This document shows positions 1-7,609 of a DNA stretch of 16,862 bases, one piece after another. The notes beneath the pieces were generated by a model. It worked only from the letters and a program-made list of their open reading frames with translations. It did no database searches and was not told where the DNA came from. The position numbers were made by a program, and so were the translations under genes. The stretch covers positions 1-16,862 of the forward strand of contig CALMLJ010000433.1 of the NCBI GenBank assembly GCA_937868025.1. The letters are read 5' to 3'. This DNA comes from an uncultured Acidimicrobiaceae bacterium. GTDB taxonomy: Bacteria; Actinomycetota; Acidimicrobiia; Acidimicrobiales; Microtrichaceae. Position 1 is the first letter of the stretch. Each line of letters starts with the position of its first letter.

Positions 1-1
1 C

Positions 2-409
2 GTGCCGGAGACGACGGTCGCACCCGCATCGATCCCCGAGACGACGGCACCACCTCCGACCGACGCGCCCTCCACCTCACCGCCCCCGCCCACCACTGCC
101 GCTCCAACGCTGCCACCGACCACCTCGCCACCGACGACGTCGCCACCGACCGCCCCCCGTCCCACCACGCCGCCTCCCACCGCGCCGCCTCCCACGGCGC
201 CACCGGCGACCTTCGCTCCCGTCCCGTTGGTTGCCGGCGGAGGTGACTGCGACCCGAACTACACCCCGTGCGTGCCGATCGCCTCCGATGTCGACTGCGC
301 CGGTGGAAGCGGCAACGGACCCGCCTACGTGACCGGGCCGATCACCGTCGTCGGTGGCGACCCCTACGACCTCGACCGTGACGGCGACGGAGTGGGTTGC
401 GAGGACTGA
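2..409 (+). CDS. Secreted Pro/Thr-rich protein with C-terminal Excalibur-like calcium-binding domain (5' partial)
   Basis: The reading frame is open to the left edge and shows no signal peptide, so the true start probably lies outside the window and the GTG at position 2 is only the first in-frame start codon. Residues 1-75 are a low-complexity Pro/Thr/Ser/Ala linker, typical of wall-spanning or extracellular spacers in actinobacteria. Residues 82-135 form a compact domain with cysteines at 83, 90, 99 and 133. It ends in the EF-hand-like loop DLDRDGDGVGCED, the hallmark of Excalibur domains, which bind calcium outside the cell and often sit next to nuclease-like or surface domains. The cysteines probably form two disulfides. 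The missing N-terminus could hold a catalytic domain, so the role of the whole protein is unknown. The gene converges on the K+ channel gene with a 28-bp gap. Confidence 0.8.
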   Translation: MPETTVAPASIPETTAPPPTDAPSTSPPPPTTAAPTLPPTTSPPTTSPPTAPRPTTPPPTAPPPTAPPATFAPVPLVAGGGDCDPNYTPCVPIASDVDCAGGSGNGPAYVTGPITVVGGDPYDLDRDGDGVGCED

Positions 410-437
410 GAAGCCGGTCGCGAGAACCAGATGACGG

Positions 438-1223
438 TCACGGCGTTGGGGGATCGTGCGGCGTTGCGCGGACGAGGAACTCCGCCACCTTCGCGGTGAC
501 GACGGCGAAGGTGGTGACGCCGACCACCATCGTGAACATCCCGATCAGCCGCCCGGTGGTGGTCACCGGATAGACGTCGCCGTACCCCACCGTGGTGATG
601 GTGCACGTCGACCACCACACCGCATCGAAGAACGAGGTCCACTCGCCCTTCGCCCCGACGTCCTCCACCAACGTGAAGCCCACCGCCGAGCTGATCCACG
701 TGAGGCCGGCGACCGCCATGGCGAAGCCTGCGGCGTGGCGGCGGAGTGCTCGTCGTCCGTCGGCAGCTACCGCCCCGCCGAGAGCAAGCGCGCGGAGAAT
801 CGCGGCGACCCCGCGGAGCGCCCGCGCCCCGCGAACGGCGCGTACCGCACCGGCCCCGGCGAGCATCGGTGCCAAGGCCGCGATCTGGGCGAGGACGATC
901 AATGCTTGCGCCCACTCCGCGCGAACGAACTCGCGTCGATGACCCCGGGCGAGTGAGAGCTCGATCAGGTAGTCGAGGAGAAACAGCGCGAGCACCCCGA
1001 CGTTGACGACATCGAGGAACACCCGGTCGCGATAGCCGAGATCGTCTCGGACCAGCTCCAAGAGCAGCAGCGGAAGCGTGCCGATCCCGATAACCAACAG
1101 CGGTGTCGAGGTCCGTTGTCGCCAGTGATGCAGGCGCGGTGGCACGTGAGGCTCTGGCGGGCCGGCCGAGCGGCCGCCGTCGAGTGGGCCGTCGAGCGAA
1201 CCGTCGATCTCGACGGTGGTCAC
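438..1223 (-). CDS. Voltage-gated-type potassium channel (six-helix Kv-like)
   Basis: This is a 261-residue inner-membrane channel. Helices S1 (about 41-57), S2 (69-90) and S3 (104-121) are followed by an S4-like segment (124-146) with arginines at 128, 131, 134, 137 and 144 spaced mostly by three. S5 (about 164-184), a pore helix, the selectivity filter TVGYGD (211-216) and S6 (226-246) follow. The filter is diagnostic for K+ selectivity, and the S4 arginines suggest voltage sensing. No RCK/TrkA-N domain follows S6, so the C-terminus is short. A longer frame reaches 1430, but the GTG at 1223 is chosen because GAGG sits 8 nt upstream and because it leaves the preceding NERD gene (stop at 1234) intact. 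The 10-bp gap implies co-transcription with that gene. Confidence in the channel call is high; ligand or voltage dependence is inferred. Confidence 0.93.
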   Translation of the reverse strand: MTTVEIDGSLDGPLDGGRSAGPPEPHVPPRLHHWRQRTSTPLLVIGIGTLPLLLLELVRDDLGYRDRVFLDVVNVGVLALFLLDYLIELSLARGHRREFVRAEWAQALIVLAQIAALAPMLAGAGAVRAVRGARALRGVAAILRALALGGAVAADGRRALRRHAAGFAMAVAGLTWISSAVGFTLVEDVGAKGEWTSFFDAVWWSTCTITTVGYGDVYPVTTTGRLIGMFTMVVGVTTFAVVTAKVAEFLVRATPHDPPTP

Positions 1224-1233
1224 GTCCGTCGCC

Positions 1234-2439
1234 TCAGCACGGTGTCGCCGGCGCCGTGATGTCGAGGTGGTAGCTCGGTCCACCCTGCCCGACATCGTCG
1301 ACGAGTTGAATGTCGAACCCGACTGTTGTGTTCGGAGCGAGACCGCGGATCGGTTCGATCGGTTGATACGAACGGAATTGGCCGAGGTACTGCGCCGCCC
1401 CGTTGATGGTGGCGGAGACTCGGATCTCATCGCCGAGCTCGGCGATCGACCGTGGCTTCATGCGATGGCCGCCGTTCGGCGCGGGACAGTCGATGTCGAC
1501 CTTCAGGTACCCGGCGCCAACGAGCGTGGTCGTCGTGGCGCGGGTCCGCTCGGTCAGGTTCTCGGCGGCCTTGCCGGCCATCACCAGCGCGACACTGCAC
1601 GCGCCGACCACGAGGACGATGGCGATCAGCCCACTCACGAGTGCCGTCAACGGTGATCGTCGACGGCGATTCCCCGAGCCTCCGCGTTCGGACGCAGGTG
1701 GAACCGACTGTGGCGGCCCGCTCCTGCGGCTACGTGACCGCGGGGCGGGTTCAGGACGCACCGGCGGCACCGAGGTCGGCATGATCGGCGGGCGACTGAT
1801 CCACGCGCCGACCCGCCCGACCGTTCCCTCGATGTGTTGGGGCAACATCAAGGTCTGGCCCGCCATGATGTGCTGCGCGAGGGCGTCGAGCTCGACGACC
1901 CGCACCCGTCCCACCATCTGAGCCGGTCGCGGCAGCTTCGCCTGCACGAAGCACAACACCGGGTTGGCGTCGACGCCGAGAGCGAAGCGGGCATAGCGTG
2001 CCTGCGCCTCGACGGACTCGACCTTCTGGGAGATCGGGTACTTACCCTTCCAGAGCGTGCCGTTGCCGGCGGTGAACTCCCCGGCGTCGTTCTTGGAGTC
2101 GATCACCCAGACCCCGGTCGGTCCGACGACGAGGTGGTCGATGTCGCCCTTGCCGGCTCCCACCTTGAGCCCGTGGATGATGCGATAGGTCGACGGAAGC
2201 TTCATCAGGGCGTCGGCCGTTGCCCGCTCGCCGTCGGCGCCTTGCTGCCATCGGTTGGCAACCTCCGCAGGGCCCGATCCCGGAGTTCCGATGACCGTCG
2301 GTCCGGATGGCCCGTCGGGCTCTGGTGGGGAGGGGGGATCGGGGCGAGGTGGCGGCTGGTAGTTCGGATGGGACGTGGCGGGGTACCACTTGCCGTCCGA
2401 CGCAAGCCACCACGAGTCGTCCATCGGTGTGTCGCTCAT
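1234..2439 (-). CDS. NERD-domain (nuclease-related) single-pass membrane protein, catalytic residues intact
   Basis: The protein has 401 residues. Residues 1-20 carry the WWLASDGKWYP tag, followed by a Pro-rich linker (25-55). The NERD domain spans about 65-190: GADGE places Glu71, GDID gives Asp99 and Asp101, and the VIDSK segment gives Asp114 and Lys116. This is the restriction-endonuclease-like acidic pattern expected of an active NERD fold. A basic stretch (233-262) precedes one membrane helix (264-286), so by the positive-inside rule the NERD domain is cytoplasmic. The outer part (310-401) is a beta-rich domain with Cys318 and a C-terminal Cys401. The upstream frame continues to 2874, but ATG 2439 is chosen because the paralogue at 3036-4106 starts with the same MSDTP tag. 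A purine-rich G stretch precedes the ATG. The gene has its own candidate promoter and lies 10 bp before the K+ channel. The substrate is unknown. Confidence 0.88.
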   Translation of the reverse strand: MSDTPMDDSWWLASDGKWYPATSHPNYQPPPRPDPPSPPEPDGPSGPTVIGTPGSGPAEVANRWQQGADGERATADALMKLPSTYRIIHGLKVGAGKGDIDHLVVGPTGVWVIDSKNDAGEFTAGNGTLWKGKYPISQKVESVEAQARYARFALGVDANPVLCFVQAKLPRPAQMVGRVRVVELDALAQHIMAGQTLMLPQHIEGTVGRVGAWISRPPIMPTSVPPVRPEPAPRSRSRRSGPPQSVPPASERGGSGNRRRRSPLTALVSGLIAIVLVVGACSVALVMAGKAAENLTERTRATTTTLVGAGYLKVDIDCPAPNGGHRMKPRSIAELGDEIRVSATINGAAQYLGQFRSYQPIEPIRGLAPNTTVGFDIQLVDDVGQGGPSYHLDITAPATPC

Positions 2440-2447
2440 CGCCCCGC

Positions 2448-2495
2448 CCCCATCGTGATGGGGAAGAACAATATCCGGCAGAGAGCGAGCGGCAA
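2448..2495 (-). promoter_or_regulatory. Candidate promoter with palindromic operator for the intact NERD gene
   Basis: On the minus strand, TTGCCG (2495-2490), a 16-nt spacer and TATTGT (2473-2468) resemble -35 and -10 elements inside an unusually AT-rich patch. The predicted transcription start is near 2461. A perfect palindrome, CCCCATCGTGATGGGG (2448-2463), covers that point, 8 bp upstream of the NERD start codon. It could be a repressor operator or an mRNA hairpin (CCCCAT/ATGGGG with a 4-nt loop) affecting ribosome access. The palindrome is seen directly; its role is inferred. Confidence 0.4.
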
Positions 2496-2522
2496 GGTGG
2501 AGTCGGGGCGCCCAGACGCCCG

Positions 2523-2987
2523 TCAGCCAAGCCGCGGCAGCCGGGTCCGCTCGAGCAGCGTGTCGACGGTGTTGGCGTCGTCGCCGCGCCCCTCGTTGTA
2601 CGCCCGGCGCCCGAGCACGGTGCCGACGGGGATGTCGGCGATGTGGTGCAGGTCGTGTTCGACGAGATCGTCGACGAGGCCCGCGAGGGCGTCGTCGCGC
2701 ATCAGCCCCGCCCAGCCGGTGGCGACCAAGGTGTCGTACAGCGCCTTCCGCCAGTCGGCCTCGGTCATGTCGCGTTCGACGACGATGGCCGTGGTGGTGC
2801 TGCGATGGGTCGTGAACCCACCGAAGGCGCGACCACAACCGCAGCCCGTTCCGTCCGGGCGTTCGCTGTCGCACACCAGGCTGTACCGACCGACGAGTTC
2901 GCCGGCGGGTACGTAGGAGAAGTCGCCCGGAACCGAGCCCTGTGTTTCGAGAGTGGAGACAAGCACGTTGAGCATGTCGGCGAGCAT
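2523..2987 (-). CDS. Conserved actinobacterial hypothetical protein (DUF7715-like) with Cys/His motif
   Basis: This is a 154-residue protein without a signal peptide or membrane helix, so it is probably cytoplasmic. It contains Cys39, then GCGCGRAFGGFTTHR (48-62) with Cys49, Cys51 and His61, and later HDLHHI (111-116). The cysteines and histidines could bind zinc, but this is not shown. The N-terminal pattern (LVSTLETQGxxPxDF, then GELV) and the CGCGRAF motif resemble a family of small actinobacterial proteins of unknown function; the DUF7715 label is from memory. The start is uncertain: ATG 2987 has AGG 10 nt upstream, while ATG 2975 would give a shorter N-terminus (MLNVLVST) and may fit the family better. 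It lies between the two NERD paralogues, 48 bp after one and 83 bp before the other, all on the same strand, which hints at a shared role. No function is assigned. Confidence 0.75.
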   Translation of the reverse strand: MLADMLNVLVSTLETQGSVPGDFSYVPAGELVGRYSLVCDSERPDGTGCGCGRAFGGFTTHRSTTTAIVVERDMTEADWRKALYDTLVATGWAGLMRDDALAGLVDDLVEHDLHHIADIPVGTVLGRRAYNEGRGDDANTVDTLLERTRLPRLG

Positions 2988-3014
2988 CTCATCGACGCCT
3001 GACAGTGAGGTCGG

Positions 3015-3046
3015 CTCGTTCAGCAGGGCCCTCGTTCAGCAGGGCC
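3015..3046. repeat. Perfect 16-bp tandem duplication spanning the stop codon of the degenerate NERD gene
   Basis: CTCGTTCAGCAGGGCC occurs twice head-to-tail (3015-3030 and 3031-3046). The copy nearer the gene contains its TGA stop (complement of 3036-3038) and last codons; the second copy lies downstream. This looks like a recent replication-slippage duplication that left the protein end unchanged. Confidence 0.9.
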
Positions 3047-4106
3047 AGGGCGGCGTGGAGATGTCGACGTGGTTCGGCGGGCCGGTTGATTCGTCGGTGC
3101 CGACGACGACGTAGTCGAATCCGACCGTGGTCGACGGTGGGACTCCGATGATCGGTGGTCCGGGGAGGCCGGCGGCGAGCGACCCGATGAACTGCGGCTG
3201 TCCGTCGACGGTCGCCGCGACCTGCAACAGGTCGAGGCCCGTCGACACGGTCCGCGGGATGAGCTGGTAGCCGAGACCGAGCCGGGGACAGCTGATGTCG
3301 ACCTCCAACAGCTCCTCCGGCACCCCGACCGTCGTCGGAGGAGCGGTGGTACTGGTGGGACGCACCGACTCGGTCCGCGCCACGGACACGTCGGTGAGGA
3401 ACGACGCACTCAACGTTGCCCCGGTGACGATGGCGGCGGCGATGCCGGCGCCGATCCCGATCCGTCGTCGGAGCGACGCTCCCCGAGGCGGCGGCGGGGG
3501 CGTGGTCGACAGGGCCGGCGCCTGCCGGAGCCACTCGTCGACCCGAGCGAGCACCGCCGCGACCCGGTCCGGCCCGAGCGTCGGGTGGCCACCCGCGAGG
3601 TGATCGGTCAGGACACCGAGCTCGAGGACCCGCACCCGGCCGACCATCTGCGCCCGGCGCGGCAGCGTTGCGGTCGTGAAGCAGAGGACCGAGTTGGTCT
3701 CGCAACCGAGCAGGTGCCGCGCGAACCGGGCAAGCGTCTCGACCTGCTCGACCTTGGTCGAGATGGAGGTATCGCCGTTCCACAACGTGCCCGCCTGCTT
3801 GACCAGGACCCCCGGCTCGTGCGCCGCGATGACGACCCACACCCCGGTCGGCCCGATGACGAGGTGGTTGACGACGTGGCGCCGCGAGCCCGGCCCGAAG
3901 CCGTGCACGATGTGGAAGTCGGCGGGGAGGCCGGCCAACGCGTCGGCCGTGGCGCGGGCCGACGGCGGCAACGTCGGGGGCTCCGGTCGAGCCGGTGGCA
4001 GGCCGCCGTCGGAATCGGCCGATGTCGAATCGGGTCGGAACGACGGCGGGTACCACTTCCCATCGGAGGCGAGCCACCAGCTCACATCGATTGGCGTGTC
4101 GCTCAT
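3036..4106 (-). CDS. Degenerate NERD-domain membrane protein (pseudo-nuclease paralogue)
   Basis: This 356-residue protein is a paralogue of the NERD protein at 1234-2439 with the same order: WWLASDGKWYPP tag (10-21), Pro-rich linker, NERD-like domain (about 48-170), basic stretch, membrane helix (about 216-237) and an outer domain with Cys273 and a C-terminal Cys356. Long shared blocks such as RATADAL, HLVIGPTGVW and AQMVGRVRV make the alignment easy. The catalytic positions are all changed: Glu to Ala50, the two Asp of GDID to Val78 and Asn80, and Asp/Lys of DxK to Ile93 and Ala95. The fold is probably kept while nuclease activity is lost. The frame is otherwise intact, so I call it a gene and not a pseudogene. 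ATG 4106 is chosen because AGGA lies 6 nt upstream and the paralogue starts alike. It heads the minus-strand cluster. Confidence 0.88.
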   Translation of the reverse strand: MSDTPIDVSWWLASDGKWYPPSFRPDSTSADSDGGLPPARPEPPTLPPSARATADALAGLPADFHIVHGFGPGSRRHVVNHLVIGPTGVWVVIAAHEPGVLVKQAGTLWNGDTSISTKVEQVETLARFARHLLGCETNSVLCFTTATLPRRAQMVGRVRVLELGVLTDHLAGGHPTLGPDRVAAVLARVDEWLRQAPALSTTPPPPPRGASLRRRIGIGAGIAAAIVTGATLSASFLTDVSVARTESVRPTSTTAPPTTVGVPEELLEVDISCPRLGLGYQLIPRTVSTGLDLLQVAATVDGQPQFIGSLAAGLPGPPIIGVPPSTTVGFDYVVVGTDESTGPPNHVDISTPPWPC

Positions 4107-4118
4107 CCCGTCCTGCCC

Positions 4119-4163
4119 CGTTCCGAGGCCCGGAACGATAGACGTCCCCCAGAAGGTGACCAA
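4119..4163 (-). promoter_or_regulatory. Candidate promoter with 7-bp inverted repeat for the degenerate NERD gene
   Basis: On the minus strand, TTGGTC (4163-4158), a 17-nt spacer and TATCGT (4140-4135) form a weak promoter-like pair. The predicted start near 4128 lies inside the perfect inverted repeat CGTTCCG-AGGCC-CGGAACG (4119-4137), directly before the ribosome binding site. The layout copies that of the other NERD gene, although the arm sequence differs. Operator or leader-hairpin function is inferred. Confidence 0.4.
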
Positions 4164-4204
4164 GGACCCGGGTGCCCGCCCGCCCGAACTGATTGGGTGG
4201 GACC

Positions 4205-4402
4205 ATGACCAACGGTCGCAAGAAGAGCACGTCCCAAAAGCCCCACCCTCACCCCAGTCACCTCCCCAAGGTCGGGTCCAAGGCGCAGGTGAAGTGGGAT
4301 CGTCGAACGCGGCTGGGCGACCTCGAGTTCGATGTGGCGTGGGTGGTCGGCGTCGTCGTGATCATCATGGTCCTGGCCCTGCTGACGTACTTCCTGGGCT
4401 GA
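4205..4402 (+). CDS. Small single-helix membrane protein upstream of ftsH
   Basis: This is a 65-residue protein with a polar, basic N-terminus rich in Lys, His, Ser and Pro (residues 1-25), a charged middle and one hydrophobic helix at the very C-terminus (about 43-64), ending in FLG. A tail-anchored protein with a cytoplasmic N-terminus is expected. ATG 4205 is preferred over an in-frame TTG at 4193 because GGTGGG lies just upstream of the ATG. I do not recognise a family. Its stop is 7 bp before the ftsH start, so the two are very likely co-transcribed. A regulator, adaptor or substrate of FtsH is possible, but that rests on position alone. It could also be an unrelated small envelope protein. 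Confidence 0.65.
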   Translation: MTNGRKKSTSQKPHPHPSHLPKVGSKAQVKWDRRTRLGDLEFDVAWVVGVVVIIMVLALLTYFLG

Positions 4403-4409
4403 CCGGTCG

Positions 4410-6292
<1,883 letters not shown>

Positions 6293-6296
<4 letters not shown>

Positions 6297-7126
6297 CCGA
6301 GTCGCCGTCGACCGACGTGGGCACCACCCGCCGCCGGGTCGTGCTCGGCGTCGTCGCCGCGTTGGCCGTGGCGATCGCCGTGGTTGTCGGCATCGTGGTC
6401 TGGGGTGGATCGTCCGGACACGAGGTGAGTTCCGACGAGGCCGGCCGGCGTATCGGCACGGCCACGTCGATCGCCCCGGTGCAAGGTGTGCTCCGGCCGG
6501 AGCAGGGCGTCTACAACTACCGGGGGAGTGGCACCGACGCGCTGAGTACCCCGCCCAAGGAGCAGCTCGAGGGCCCCGACATGCCGGCGACCGTCACACA
6601 TCGGCCTGACGGGTGCTGGACGTTCCGGATCGACTTCCACTCGAATCACTGGCAGTCGTGGGAGTACTGCGCCACCGACGGCATCCTCGACGAGCGGGGC
6701 GGCTCGACCTTTCAACGGTGGGACTTCGGCGTCTTCGCCAACGAGACCACGTCGACGTTCGCCTGCGACTCGTCGGTGACGATCCGCCTCGACGCCGAAC
6801 CCGGCGACGAGTGGACGCAGACCTGTCACAGCGAACCGACCGACGATCCGGCCGCGTCACGGAGCGCCGGGCCCTACCGATTCGTCGGTGCCGAGACGCT
6901 GACGATCGGAGGCGAGCCGGTCGAAGCGCTCCACTACCACCGTGAGCGCACCATGTCGGGTGGGCAGGACGGCACCGAGCAGGCCGACGTGTGGTTCGCC
7001 GCTGCGGACGGACTGCCGCTGCGAAACGAACGGCACATCGAGGTGCGCACCGACACGATCATCGGCGAGACCACCTACACCGAGGACGCCGAGTTCGAGC
7101 TGCAGTCGATCGAACCGGAGGCCTGA
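6293..7126 (+). CDS. Membrane-anchored extracytoplasmic protein of unknown function, translationally coupled to ftsH
   Basis: The GTG start at 6293 overlaps the ftsH stop codon (GTGA), which implies translational coupling. The 277-residue product has a short cytoplasmic N-terminus with RRR, one helix (about 16-37) and an extracytoplasmic domain with four cysteines (108, 126, 158, 178) that could form two disulfides. The stretch around CWTFRIDF, NHWQSWEYC and FQRWDFG (108-146) is rich in aromatic residues and looks like the core of a beta-sandwich. I do not recognise the family. Because it is made together with FtsH and faces outward, it could sense envelope state or act as an FtsH accessory factor; this is inference from gene order only. 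The longer in-frame extension back to 5996 lies inside ftsH and is rejected. Confidence 0.82.
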
Positions 7127-7235
7127 GCGGGCCACCCCGTACGCCGGTCGGGCCCTTGGTCCCTGGTCGGTCGGAGGATCCGGTTGCACGATCAATCTAC
7201 GGACGGGCATCGACCCGGAGTGACAGGAGAGCATC

Positions 7236-7559
7236 GTGATCGACAAGAAGTTCCAGCGGCGCGGTGGTCGCGTGAAGGTCACGTTCTCCATTCCGACCGA
7301 ATGGCTGGATCGGCCGACGTCGGTGGTGGGCGACTTCAACGACTGGGATCCAACGGCGACCCCGCTTCGCAAGAAGGGGTCCCTGCGCAGCGCCACGGTC
7401 GTCCTCGACGAGGGTGGCCAGTACGCGTTCCGCTACCTCGACAGTGACGGTCGTTGGCACGACGATCCCGCGGCCGACGCGATCTCGCCAAACGCGGACG
7501 GCGGGACCAACTGCGTCGTCGACCTGCGTCGCCCCCAACCCGACGCGGCGACCGACTGA
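7236..7559 (+). CDS. Stand-alone CBM48/AMPK-type glycogen-binding (early-set) domain protein
   Basis: This is a 107-residue soluble protein. The GTG start has a strong AGGAG (7225-7229) with 6-nt spacing. Almost the whole chain is an early-set immunoglobulin-like domain of the isoamylase-N/CBM48 type: VTFSIP (15-20), VGDFNDWDPTATPL (31-44), YAFRYLDSDGRWHDDP (63-78) and NADGGTNCVVDL (86-97). In larger proteins this module binds glycogen or starch-like glucans next to a catalytic domain (branching enzyme, isoamylase, AMPK beta). Here it stands alone, so it probably binds a glucan or serves as a partner subunit. No glycogen enzyme is nearby. It lies 109 bp after the FtsH-coupled gene and may have its own promoter, though I found no convincing -35/-10 pair there. 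Confidence 0.88.
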   Translation: MIDKKFQRRGGRVKVTFSIPTEWLDRPTSVVGDFNDWDPTATPLRKKGSLRSATVVLDEGGQYAFRYLDSDGRWHDDPAADAISPNADGGTNCVVDLRRPQPDAATD

Positions 7560-7568
7560 CACGTGATC

Positions 7569-7585
7569 GCCGGCGTGCCGCCGGT
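7569..7585. terminator. Possible hairpin between convergent genes
   Basis: CCGGCG-TGC-CGCCGG (7570-7584) forms a 6-bp GC stem, with an outer G/T pair, in the 50-bp gap between two convergent genes. No T-tract follows on either strand, so intrinsic termination is uncertain. Confidence 0.3.
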
Positions 7586-7609
7586 CAGCTCGGCGTCGGA
7601 TATTGCGGT

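Noticed and set aside
60..210. Repetitive sequence near the left edge considered as CRISPR or satellite repeats
   Set aside because: It is in-frame Pro/Thr/Ala codon repetition of the secreted protein linker, without spacers.
1834..2916. 360-residue plus-strand frame opposite the intact NERD gene
   Set aside because: It has no recognisable domain or start context and overlaps two well-supported minus-strand genes.
7127..7235. TTGCAC (7184-7189) as a -35 element for the CBM48 gene
   Set aside because: No acceptable -10 element occurs at 15-19 bp spacing, so no promoter is called.
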